DNA of 64,000 nucleotides from an uncultured Prevotella sp. (GTDB lineage: Bacteria; Bacteroidota; Bacteroidia; Bacteroidales; Bacteroidaceae), in assembly GCA_900551055.1 (NCBI GenBank), contig URUK01000004.1, positions 62,001 through 126,000 of the forward strand, in the 5' to 3' direction. Positions 35,142 through 42,524 of the stretch are shown in pieces. Below the pieces are notes generated by a model. That model was not told where the DNA came from and searched no databases. It saw only the letters and a program-made list of their open reading frames with translations. The translations under genes and the position numbers were made by a program. Position 1 is the stretch's first letter. Every line of letters begins with the position of its first letter.

Positions 35142-36601
35142 AATATTCCGCTTTTCCTTATTGTCAACATTCCTCCTACGCTGCTGCCGAGATAGTCGCC
35201 GTCGTCGATGCCGCAGGACGCCTCAAACTGCCATCCCTTAAGCCGCTCCGGCGTGTATGTCAGTTCAAACAACATGCTGTTCTGATGCCTCGTCTCGTCC
35301 AACGGCACGCGGTAAGTACCCCAGTGGCGCGTGAACGACAGGAGCACGCGGTAGGCCAGTTCGCCAGTCGGGTCGCCGCTGATGCCTACGTGGTGAGCCT
35401 TCAACCTGTTGCTGTGGAACACCAGGCTGCCGTCGCTGTTGTACACAGGGCCGTAGACAAACGGGTGCCCTATGTTCTGCCCCCAGTGCGTCCAAGGGTA
35501 CGTTCCGTGGTTGTAATAATTGTCGCAGCCGCTCATCTGCAAGTCGGTGAACGACCCGGCTACGCCGTCGTAGAGCACGGGGCCGGTCTGGTCAGTGGTG
35601 CAAAGCCCCTCCCAAAGTACCTTAGTAGCCACAGGGTTCTTGGGTAGCGTAACCTCAACGCCTATGTGTCCGTCTTTCCAACGCCCGTACTGCCACGTAA
35701 GCTGTGAATGGTCGTCGAAGAAATGCTCGTAATACAAGCGCGCCTTCCACGTCTTCGCCTCATAATTCAACGCGAAGTTCCAACTGCCCGTATGGTTTCC
35801 GTCGATGTTCTCAACCGTGCCTTCCTGGCTGGGTATCAGCGCCTTGAAGAAGTCCTTTATGCCGCTGGGCATGTCGGCCACAAGCGACGGCGAGCCTCCG
35901 GCGCGCTTCTGCCACAGGCTTCCGCCAAACTGCGCGGTCTCAAGCATGCCTATTTCCATCGTCAAAGGGAACTTCTCGACGTTGCCCACGCGGAACATCA
36001 TCGACTTTGTATGGTATATCACGTTCTTTGAAAACTGCTCTCCGGCCGCCACAAAGTCCTCGCGCCAGCGCCCGTCAGTCAGCAGTCCGTAGCCGATGTG
36101 CCCCTTCACGCCGAGCCAGCCCTTGGTGAAAGGCACGTCCCAATAGTCTTTCACCTCAAGCCTTACCTGCGGAATGGGACGCGCGTTAGGCCCTTCAACC
36201 ATCGCGCCGCTCGACAGGCGCATGTCCTTTCCCAGCGGGAAAGAGCCGCGCTCCTTTGCGCCGACACTCAACGTCAGCACCTTCCACGACAAGTCGGCAT
36301 ACGCCTGCTGCACCACGAACGGCGCAGCATGGTCGACGGTGCCGGCCAAGTCGACCCCGGCCTGCAAGCTCCAGCCGTGCCCGAAACGAGTGTCATACTG
36401 CACGCCGGCGCGCAGGTATCCGCTGTTTGGCCGTTCCGACGACAGTCCGTAGCGGTTGGCCGTAAACCAAAGCGGCGCATAGTCGCCCGACGAGGCGTTG
36501 GCCGAAAGCTCAACTTCATAGCGGAGCGAGTCGCCCCTTGCAGCCGCATGCTGTAAGCACAACGGCAACACGGCGGCCATCAAAATCCTGATTATCTTCA
36601 T
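35129..36601 (-). CDS. Capsule assembly Wzi-family outer-membrane protein
   Basis: A 490-residue protein with signal peptide (cleavage near AAARG). Wzi is an outer-membrane barrel that helps attach capsule to the surface. The family opening is present (YEVELSANASSGDYAPLWFTANRYGLSS), then alternating strands (GWSLQAGVDLAG, DLSWKVLTLSVGAKE, WLGVKGHIGYGLL) to the end. It is outside the polysaccharide operon, 4 kb away, but could act on its product. A -7 element lies at 36669. Confidence 0.9.
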   Translation of the reverse strand: MKIIRILMAAVLPLCLQHAAARGDSLRYEVELSANASSGDYAPLWFTANRYGLSSERPNSGYLRAGVQYDTRFGHGWSLQAGVDLAGTVDHAAPFVVQQAYADLSWKVLTLSVGAKERGSFPLGKDMRLSSGAMVEGPNARPIPQVRLEVKDYWDVPFTKGWLGVKGHIGYGLLTDGRWREDFVAAGEQFSKNVIYHTKSMMFRVGNVEKFPLTMEIGMLETAQFGGSLWQKRAGGSPSLVADMPSGIKDFFKALIPSQEGTVENIDGNHTGSWNFALNYEAKTWKARLYYEHFFDDHSQLTWQYGRWKDGHIGVEVTLPKNPVATKVLWEGLCTTDQTGPVLYDGVAGSFTDLQMSGCDNYYNHGTYPWTHWGQNIGHPFVYGPVYNSDGSLVFHSNRLKAHHVGISGDPTGELAYRVLLSFTRHWGTYRVPLDETRHQNSMLFELTYTPERLKGWQFEASCGIDDGDYLGSSVGGMLTIRKSGILWAK

Positions 36602-36668
36602 TTACGTACTTGATGAAAAAACAGCCGGCGGCAAATACCACCGGCACTTGCGTCGATATTCAACGCGG

Positions 36669-36676
36669 CAAAAGTA
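36669..36676 (-). promoter_or_regulatory. -7 element TACTTTTG before the Wzi-like gene
   Basis: TACTTTTG on the minus strand 67 bases upstream of the ATG. The -33 region has no clear TTTG. Confidence 0.45.
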
Positions 36677-36732
36677 CAACAAAAATCCCGTTCGGTGAAA
36701 TTATCACAGCGAAAAGTAACCATCAGACGCAT

Positions 36733-36820
36733 GAAAGGCCACCTTTCGCCTTACAAAAGACCGTCTTTCGCATTGTAAAAGATGCCCTTTCAGCATGCAA
36801 AAGACCGCCTTTTACAACGC
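36733..36820. repeat. 22-bp tandem repeat array (4 units)
   Basis: Units begin at 36733, 36755, 36777 and 36799 (cores GAAAGGCCACCTTTCG, AAAAGACCGTCTTTCG, AAAAGATGCCCTTTCA, AAAAGACCGCCTTTTA). It lies between divergent genes; the rest of the 36602-37017 gap shows only promoters. Confidence 0.88.
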
Positions 36821-36984
36821 ATTGAGTATCAAGGCGTTACAAAGGCAGGCATCAAATGCCAGGCAACAACGCGGAAACAGGCCGCCCTACGGCGGAGAAA
36901 CGAAGGCGGAGAAGCTACCCGACAAACCGTAAAATGTATTGTCCAAACCGTAATGTGTGTATTGCCGGCCATGCGGATAATGCT

Positions 36985-36992
36985 TAACTTTG
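36985..36992 (+). promoter_or_regulatory. -7 element TAACTTTG of the RibD-like gene
   Basis: TAACTTTG ends four bases before the first in-frame ATG (36997). Transcription would start about there, which argues for translation from the next ATG at 37018. TTG at 36962-36964 is 20 bases upstream and gives a -33. Confidence 0.6.
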
Positions 36993-37017
36993 CGGCATGA
37001 AACAAAACTTAGCAGAC

Positions 37018-37710
37018 ATGACAGGCAACACTTACAACGGCAGACCTTACACGGTATGCCACATGATGTCGTCAATCGACGGACGCATAGACTGCGACAT
37101 GACAGAAAATCTCGGCGACACTGACGCTTACTACGCCGCGCTCGACGAGCTTCAATGCGACGCTTGCCTTGAAGGACGGGTGTCGATGCAGAAGCACACG
37201 GCACTGCCCGGCACGTTCAAAGCCGACAACCCAGCGCCCATAGGCCGCGAAGCATGGCACAATGCGGGCAACAAGGGGCAATATAAAATAGGCATAGACA
37301 CACACGGCACACTGCTGTGGAGCGACAAGGAAGCAGAAGACAACCTGCTGGTAATAACCGACGAGGCTTGCCCACAACAATACCACGACCGCCTGACGGC
37401 GCAAGGCATATCGTGGATAGCCTGCGGCGGAAACGGCATAGACCTGCGGCGCGCAGTGCAGATACTGCATGGCGAGTTCGGAATAAACCGCCTCGCCATA
37501 GTCGGCGGCGGACACATCAACGCCGCATTCCTCACCGCCGGACTGCTGGACGAGGTAAGCCTCATGGTGGGCGCGGGCATCGACGGGCGCAAGGGCATGA
37601 CCGCCGTGTTCGACGGGATAGAGGACAGCAACTATCCGACTACCGTCCTGAAGCTGGCCGACGTGCGCCGCGTGGGAGAAAACACGGTATGGATGAGGTA
37701 CAAGATGTGA
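37018..37710 (+). CDS. RibD C-terminal/dihydrofolate-reductase-fold reductase
   Basis: A 230-residue NAD(P)H-dependent reductase of the RibD_C family. Seen: YTVCHMMSSIDGRID (first strand and substrate loop), LVITDEACPQQYHDRL, IACGGNGIDLRRAV and the nucleotide loop GINRLAIVGGGHINAAFLTAGLLDEVSLMV. Stand-alone members reduce pyrimidine or pterin-like substrates; riboflavin synthesis is possible, but no rib gene is adjacent. I prefer the ATG at 37018 because the -7 promoter element ends just before the ATG at 36997. A strong terminator follows. Confidence 0.88.
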   Translation: MTGNTYNGRPYTVCHMMSSIDGRIDCDMTENLGDTDAYYAALDELQCDACLEGRVSMQKHTALPGTFKADNPAPIGREAWHNAGNKGQYKIGIDTHGTLLWSDKEAEDNLLVITDEACPQQYHDRLTAQGISWIACGGNGIDLRRAVQILHGEFGINRLAIVGGGHINAAFLTAGLLDEVSLMVGAGIDGRKGMTAVFDGIEDSNYPTTVLKLADVRRVGENTVWMRYKM

Positions 37711-37732
37711 AAGGATAACAGCAAAAAACAGC

Positions 37733-37771
37733 AATCCATGCGCATTCAACATGTAATGCGCATGGATTTTT
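37733..37771 (+). terminator. Terminator of the RibD-like gene
   Basis: Perfect 14-bp stem AATCCATGCGCATT / AATGCGCATGGATT, 8-base loop, then TTT; 22 bases after the stop. Confidence 0.9.
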
Positions 37772-37910
37772 CCACCCTCCGTTTCCCGTCACGCCGTCAT
37801 CAAGCCGCAACATCGGCCTCAACCGCACGGGAAACGGCCAAAACAAACCGGAGTGCGGCACACCACCAAGCCCGGCGGTGACGACCCTCCGCCAGGCCGC
37901 ACCACACAAC

Positions 37911-37955
37911 AAAAAGCTCCCGGACATCCGTATGATTAAGGATTCCGGGAGCTTT
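37911..37955 (-). terminator. Terminator of tRNA-Lys
   Basis: AAAGCTCCCGGA / TCCGGGAGCTTT, 12 perfect pairs, followed on the minus strand by TTTTTG. It starts 5 bases past the tRNA 3' end. Confidence 0.88.
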
Positions 37956-37959
37956 CAAG

Positions 37960-38032
37960 TGATCCGTTTGGGGCTCGAACCCAAGACCCCAACATTAAAA
38001 GTGTTGTGCTCTACCAGCTGAGCTAACGGATC
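37960..38032 (-). tRNA. tRNA-Lys (TTT)
   Basis: On the minus strand: acceptor GATCCGT pairing with ACGGATC, D arm GCTCAGCTGGTAGAGC, anticodon loop CTTTTAA with anticodon TTT, and T arm CTTGG GTTCGAG CCCAA-type. Discriminator A; CCA is not encoded. 73 bases. Confidence 0.95.
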
Positions 38033-38064
38033 TTGCCATACGTCATTGTTCCGTAAAGCGTGTG

Positions 38065-38096
38065 CAAAGGTACGCTTTTTCTGCGATACGGCCAAA
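38065..38096 (-). promoter_or_regulatory. Promoter of tRNA-Lys
   Basis: TTTG (38093-38096), 20 bases, TACCTTTG (38065-38072) on the minus strand; identical in both boxes and spacing to the tRNA-His promoter. It directly abuts the end of the transporter gene. Confidence 0.8.
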
Positions 38097-39269
38097 TTAT
38101 TCGCCCGTTTTTTCAACTTTTAGGCTGTTTTCCTGCGCAATTCCGGCATTTACAGGGGCGGCGGAACCCGTATTACTGTCTGCCGGAGGTGTCGGAGAAA
38201 CGTTTTCCTTGGTTACGTAACGCTGGTAATAGGCTATGATGAGGGTTGTGAGCGGCAGTGCTATGATAAGCCCGATGAAGCCGAGCAGTGCGCCCCATAC
38301 CGACAGGGAGAGTAGGATTACCGCCGGATTGAGGCTCATGGCCTTGCCCATTATCTTCGGGGTGAGCACCATGTCGGTGATGGCCTGCACCACTATGAAC
38401 ACCGCCGTGGCCGAAGCGAATATCACCCAGAAGTTCTGCCCCGTGTCGGCGGCCTTGAGCAGCGAGAGGAACAGCATCGGGATGAAGGCCAGGCCGTGTA
38501 CGTAGGGTATGAGGCTCAATATTCCTATGAGGATGCCGAGGCCTATCGCCATGGGGAAGTCGATGATTGTGAAGCCTATGCAGAACAGCACTCCGATGCA
38601 CAATGCCACGAGGCTCTGGCCTCGGATATAGTTGTTCATCTCGCGCTCCACGTCGCCTATCAGCTCATGCCAAAAGGGGCGGCTCTTTTTCGGGAATATC
38701 TTGATGAAGCCTGAGGCCAGCTTCTCATAGTCAAGCAGTATGAAGAAGAGGTACAGCAGGGTGATGAGCGAGGCCACGACGCTGATTAGCACGCTTGCCG
38801 TCTGCCCTATCATGGAGAACACTTTGGGCATGGCGTTCCTCACCGCGGCGGCCACGTCCTCCTGCGTGAAGAAGTCCTTTATTCCGTTCTTGTTCTCCTC
38901 TATCCACTGCTGTATGGCTACAGGGAAGTTGGCTATGTGCGTCTTTTCATGCAGATAGTTGGAAAGAACGTCGCCGAACTTGTCGAACTGCGCTATCATC
39001 GGCGGTATTATGAGGTAGAACACGCCGCCGATGACGGCAACGAGGAACACGAGCGAGACTATTATCGAGAGCACGCGCGTAGGCACGTGCAGCCTGTATT
39101 GCACGAACTTCACCACCGGATATACCAGGTAGGCCAGCAGCCACGCCACGAAAAACGGCAGGAGCACGCTGCTAAGATAATTCATCAACAGCAGGACTAC
39201 TATCACCACCAGGGCTGTCAACGACCAGCGGATAAACCTGTCGAATGTTATTTTTTCCTCGATTATCAT
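38097..39269 (-). CDS. AI-2E/PerM family transporter
   Basis: A 390-residue inner-membrane protein of the UPF0118 group, which holds exporters of autoinducer-2 and Na/H antiporter-like proteins. About seven to eight helices: two near the N-terminus (SLTALVVIVVLLLMNYLSSVLLPFFVAWLLAYL), one at ~75-93, and the C-terminal cluster with the family motif IPYVHGLAFIPMLFL and ILLSLSVWGALLGFIGLIIALPLTTLI. The central soluble part contains YIRGQSLVALCIGVLFCIGF. The substrate cannot be inferred. The 3' tail is polar (PPADSNTGSAAPV). Confidence 0.9.
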   Translation of the reverse strand: MIIEEKITFDRFIRWSLTALVVIVVLLLMNYLSSVLLPFFVAWLLAYLVYPVVKFVQYRLHVPTRVLSIIVSLVFLVAVIGGVFYLIIPPMIAQFDKFGDVLSNYLHEKTHIANFPVAIQQWIEENKNGIKDFFTQEDVAAAVRNAMPKVFSMIGQTASVLISVVASLITLLYLFFILLDYEKLASGFIKIFPKKSRPFWHELIGDVEREMNNYIRGQSLVALCIGVLFCIGFTIIDFPMAIGLGILIGILSLIPYVHGLAFIPMLFLSLLKAADTGQNFWVIFASATAVFIVVQAITDMVLTPKIMGKAMSLNPAVILLSLSVWGALLGFIGLIIALPLTTLIIAYYQRYVTKENVSPTPPADSNTGSAAPVNAGIAQENSLKVEKTGE

Positions 39270-39270
39270 T

Positions 39271-39380
39271 TGTTATGGGGTTTTACGGTTATCTGGTTAT
39301 GGGGTTTTGCGGTTGTACGGTTATGAGGTTTTGCGGTTTGGGGGTTATAAGGTTGTACGGTTATGAGGTTGTAGGCGACA
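39271..39380. repeat. GGTT-rich heptamer-phased tandem repeat
   Basis: Right before the transporter start on its upstream side, steps such as TGTTATG, GGGTTTT, ACGGTTA and TATGAGG recur with GGTT spaced mostly at 7 or multiples of 7 bases. This copy has one arm only, with no inverted partner. Confidence 0.7.
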
Positions 39381-39457
39381 TATCGCAGGCGCATCCGCCA
39401 CCGTTTCTTCTTGCATTCATAACCCATTGTAAATCAACGTGTTATATATCACTGCGC

Positions 39458-39545
39458 AAAAGGCCGTCTTTTGCTTTGTAAAAGGTGGCCTTTCGGCGTG
39501 TAAAAGACGGCCTTTTGCAATGCGAAAGACCACCTTTTGCACGGC
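39458..39545. repeat. 22-bp tandem repeat array (4 units)
   Basis: Units begin at 39458, 39480, 39502 and 39524. The second is identical to the second unit at 31281. With the heptamer repeat it fills the 39270-39571 gap. Confidence 0.9.
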
Positions 39546-39571
39546 AGCCTCCCGCCTACGGCCCGGCGGCT

Positions 39572-40150
39572 TCAACCTTTTGCCCCCTCCTCCTCTACCG
39601 CCTTGCGGTAACATTCGCGGCAAAGCGGCTCGTATTCGCTCTGTTCTCCGAGCATCACACGCTTGTCGTTGGCCACGAGCCGGTGGCTTACGTATGCCAA
39701 AGCGCCGCATCTCACGCAGATGGCATGCACCTTCGTAACCTCGTCGGCTATGGCACAGAGCGCCGGAATGGGGCCGAACGGCACGCCCTTGAAGTCCATG
39801 TCAAGCCCGGCCACAATGACACGCACGCCCCGGTTGGCAAGTTCGTTGCACACGGAGACCAGTCCTTCGTCGAAAAACTGAGCCTCATCGATGCCCACCA
39901 CCTCGATGTCTGACGACAGAAGGAGTATCGACGACGACGTTTCCACCGGCGTGCTGGGTATCGAGTGGCGGTCGTGGCTCACCACTTCGACGTCGGAATA
40001 ACGCGTGTCGATGGCCGGTTTGAATATCTCCACCTTCTGCCTTGCAAACTCGGCGCGCTTCAGCCGCCTTATAAGTTCTTCCGTCTTGCCCGAAAACATC
40101 GAGCCGCACACTACTTCAATTCTTCCAGGGCGGTGTGCTTCGCCTGACAT
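39572..40150 (-). CDS. tdk: Thymidine kinase (type II)
   Basis: Phosphorylates thymidine with ATP in the salvage pathway. Family motifs: P-loop GSMFSGKTEEL, EVVGIDEAQFFDE (Walker B), GLDMDFKGVPFGPI (lasso loop) and zinc cysteines in CVRCGALAYVSHR and CREC. Length about 192 residues. I prefer the ATG at 40150 (MSGEAHRPGR): the promoter's predicted start (~40163) makes the ATG at 40162 leaderless, although that start remains possible. Confidence 0.95.
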   Translation of the reverse strand: MSGEAHRPGRIEVVCGSMFSGKTEELIRRLKRAEFARQKVEIFKPAIDTRYSDVEVVSHDRHSIPSTPVETSSSILLLSSDIEVVGIDEAQFFDEGLVSVCNELANRGVRVIVAGLDMDFKGVPFGPIPALCAIADEVTKVHAICVRCGALAYVSHRLVANDKRVMLGEQSEYEPLCRECYRKAVEEEGAKG

Positions 40151-40169
40151 ATTGTTGACCATTTCGGCA

Positions 40170-40201
40170 CAAAATTACAAAGACGTTTTAAAAATTGCAA
40201 A
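40170..40201 (-). promoter_or_regulatory. Promoter of tdk
   Basis: TTTG (40198-40201), 20 bases, TAATTTTG (40170-40177) on the minus strand. This sets the choice of start codon for tdk. Confidence 0.7.
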
Positions 40202-40218
40202 GAAATACGCCGATTTTT

Positions 40219-40249
40219 TGCCGTAGTGTTTTATTTGCATATATTTGCA
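40219..40249 (+). promoter_or_regulatory. Promoter of rsmI
   Basis: TTTG (40219-40222), 19 bases, TATATTTG (40242-40249). The transcript would carry about 68 untranslated bases. Confidence 0.7.
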
Positions 40250-40323
40250 AAGATAAGTGAAAGCGGCCCGCTTGAAAGCGGCGTCTACGCCACGGCAGGC
40301 CGCAGCCTACACATTAGTTTGAC

Positions 40324-41049
40324 ATGGGTTTGCTGTACATCGTACCCACACCGGTGGGAAATCTTGAAGACATGACGCTCCGCGCGGTGCGCATACTGCG
40401 CGAGGCCGACCTGATACTGGCGGAAGACACGCGCACATCGGGCATCCTGCTGAAACACTTTGACATAAAGAACCAGCTGATGTCACACCACAAGTTCAAC
40501 GAACACGGCACGTCGGCCTCCATCGTAGAACGGCTCAAGGCAGGAGCGACAATAGCCCTGATCAGCGACGCCGGCACGCCTGGCATCAGCGACCCCGGCT
40601 TCTTCCTTGTGCGCGAGGCCGTCAATGCAGGTGTTGAAGTGCAGTGCCTGCCGGGAGCCACGGCCTTCGTTCCGGCTATAGTGTCGTCAGGACTGCCGTG
40701 CGAACGTTTCTGCTTCGAAGGCTTCCTGCCGCAGAAAAAAGGCCGGGCGACTCGCCTTGAAGCACTGAAGGACGAGCAGCGCACCATGATATTCTACGAA
40801 TCTCCATACCGGGTGCTGAAAACATTGCAACAGTTTGCCGGATGCTTTAGCGGCGACCGCCGCGCAAGCGCATGCCGTGAAATATCAAAGATACACGAAG
40901 AGAGCGTGCGCGGAACACTCGACGAACTTATAGCACACTTCAAAGAAACCGCCCCGAAGGGCGAATTCGTCATTGTGGTTGAAGGCAGAAGCCATGTCTC
41001 CAACAAGAAAAACGACAAAGAAAAACATGCAAACGGCACGGAACAATAA
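40324..41049 (+). CDS. rsmI: 16S rRNA 2'-O-ribose C1402 methyltransferase RsmI
   Basis: RsmI methylates the ribose of C1402 in the 30S P site with SAM. The tetrapyrrole-methylase fold is clear: GLLYIVPTPVGNLEDMTLRA, ILAEDTRTSGILLKHF, LISDAGTPGISDPG and CLPGATAFVPAIVSSGLP, PYRVLKTL. The 241-residue length fits a family member without an extended C-terminal domain; the tail after VVEGRS is lysine-rich. The stop is 37 bases before the next gene. Confidence 0.96.
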   Translation: MGLLYIVPTPVGNLEDMTLRAVRILREADLILAEDTRTSGILLKHFDIKNQLMSHHKFNEHGTSASIVERLKAGATIALISDAGTPGISDPGFFLVREAVNAGVEVQCLPGATAFVPAIVSSGLPCERFCFEGFLPQKKGRATRLEALKDEQRTMIFYESPYRVLKTLQQFAGCFSGDRRASACREISKIHEESVRGTLDELIAHFKETAPKGEFVIVVEGRSHVSNKKNDKEKHANGTEQ

Positions 41050-41086
41050 TCAAGAAAACATGGACAACATAAATAAAACAACGTAT

Positions 41087-41932
41087 ATGAAAAAGGTATT
41101 TTTATTTGCATTTTGCCTGTTGACACTGGCATCATGCGGCGACGGAAAGTCGTCAGGCTCATCAGAAGACAGCCAGAAGGACTCCTTGCAAAGAGTAATA
41201 GAACAAAGGGACAATGAAATCAACGACATGATGGGCATCCTGAATGAAGTTGAAGAAGGCTTCCGCCTCATCAACGAGGCCGAAAACCGTGTAAGCGTGG
41301 CACGCAACGGCGAAGGAGCAAGCCGGCAACAGCAAATCCGCGAGAACATACAGTTCATACAACAGCGCATGGCCGAGAACCGGGAACTCATAGCGAAACT
41401 ACGCAGCCAGGTGAAGAACGGCACAATAAAGAGCGAGCAACTGCAAAAAACAATCGACAACCTGACCAAGCAGCTGGAGGACAAAGACAACCAGATAAAA
41501 GACCTCTACGCGCAGCTTGAGGCCAAGGACATACACATCGAAGAGTTGCAGAACACCACAAACACGCTCAGCAAGAACGTCGACATACTGCAAGACGACA
41601 ACGCCAAAAAGGCCAATACCATCAACACGCAGGACAAGCAGCTGAACACGGCATGGTATGTGTTCGGCACAAAAAAGGAGCTTAAGGAACAGAACATCCT
41701 CGTAAAAGGCAAAGTGCTTCAGGGGAACTTCAACAAAGACTACTTCACAAAAGTCGACATACGTTCCCTCAAAGCAATAAAGCTGTACTCGAAGTCGGCC
41801 ACACTGCTTACAATGCACCCCTCAAGCAGCTACAATCTCGAACGCGACGCACAAGGACAATACGTGCTCAACATCACCAACCCCCAACTTTTCTGGAGCA
41901 CGAGCAAGTATCTCGTAGTACAGGTGAAATGA
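41087..41932 (+). CDS. Coiled-coil lipoprotein, function unknown
   Basis: A 281-residue predicted lipoprotein. I start at 41087 because MKKVFLFAFCLLTLASC is a textbook lipoprotein signal; in-frame ATGs further upstream lie within rsmI or add a polar leader. The mature part carries an almost unbroken coiled coil (residues ~35-185: heptads with repeated KLRSQVK, LQKTIDNLTKQLEDKDNQIKDL), then a small beta domain (NILVKGKVLQGNFNKDYFTKVDIRSLKAI). I recall similar Bacteroidales proteins without known function. It may span the periplasm. It follows rsmI in the same direction. Confidence 0.85.
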   Translation: MKKVFLFAFCLLTLASCGDGKSSGSSEDSQKDSLQRVIEQRDNEINDMMGILNEVEEGFRLINEAENRVSVARNGEGASRQQQIRENIQFIQQRMAENRELIAKLRSQVKNGTIKSEQLQKTIDNLTKQLEDKDNQIKDLYAQLEAKDIHIEELQNTTNTLSKNVDILQDDNAKKANTINTQDKQLNTAWYVFGTKKELKEQNILVKGKVLQGNFNKDYFTKVDIRSLKAIKLYSKSATLLTMHPSSSYNLERDAQGQYVLNITNPQLFWSTSKYLVVQVK

Positions 41933-41983
41933 CTGTAGCGCACGTCTCCGTACTTTACGGAACGCGAAAGACATACAAAAACA

Positions 41984-42024
41984 GCCAGTCCCCGGACGCT
42001 TCAAGCAAGCATCCGGGGACTGGC
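41984..42024. terminator. Bidirectional terminator between the coiled-coil lipoprotein and trxA
   Basis: GCCAGTCCCCGGA / TCCGGGGACTGGC, 13 perfect pairs, between two convergent genes. On the minus strand it is followed by TGTTTTTG, so it mainly serves trxA. Confidence 0.85.
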
Positions 42025-42045
42025 GCTTAATTGTACGCACCGTTT

Positions 42046-42360
42046 TTACAGCAGCGCGTCGAACTTCTTTTGCAGGTTTGCCTTCGTTGTTGCACCAACG
42101 AACCTGTCTACAATCTCGCCGTTCTTGAAAAACAGTATGGTGGGAATGCTGCGTATGCCATATTCCATGGCAATGTCGTCGTTCTCTTCGACATCGCACT
42201 TGCCTACGACAAGCTTGCCGTCATACTCGTTTGCCAGTTCTTCTATGATTGGCGCGATGGCCCTGCAAGGGCCACACCATGTTGCCCAAAAGTCAACTAC
42301 CAACGGCTTGTCGCCTGTTTTCAGACTCTCAAAGTTCTCTGTAGTAATCTTTACTTCCAT
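42046..42360 (-). CDS. trxA: Thioredoxin
   Basis: A 104-residue thioredoxin with the active site WCGPC (in VDFWATWCGPCRAIAPIIEEL), the cis-proline segment GIRSIPTILFFKNGE and the final helix. It reduces protein disulfides in the cytoplasm. It lies downstream of dnaE with a heptamer-repeat hairpin between, so it is probably transcribed on its own. Confidence 0.97.
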   Translation of the reverse strand: MEVKITTENFESLKTGDKPLVVDFWATWCGPCRAIAPIIEELANEYDGKLVVGKCDVEENDDIAMEYGIRSIPTILFFKNGEIVDRFVGATTKANLQKKFDALL

Positions 42361-42430
42361 TGTTTCTATCTTTTACGTTAATAAAATATTGTCTTTCAAT
42401 ATCCAGCCAACAAACAGCGTGCCAGGAAAC

Positions 42431-42524
42431 AGTTAAGAGTTAAGTATTAAGAATTAAGAAAATCGGCATCATCATGTGCCTCTTTGTCAAGTATTTCTTA
42501 ATTATCAACTCTTAATTCTTAATT
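42431..42524. repeat. Heptamer-phased inverted repeat between dnaE and trxA
   Basis: Left arm 42431-42460 is made of AGTTAAG, AGTTAAG, TATTAAG, AATTAAG; right arm 42495-42524 is TTCTTAA, TTATCAA, CTCTTAA, TTCTTAA. The arms pair with a few mismatches around a ~34-base loop. The right arm touches the dnaE stop codon, so it may end the dnaE transcript. Confidence 0.88.
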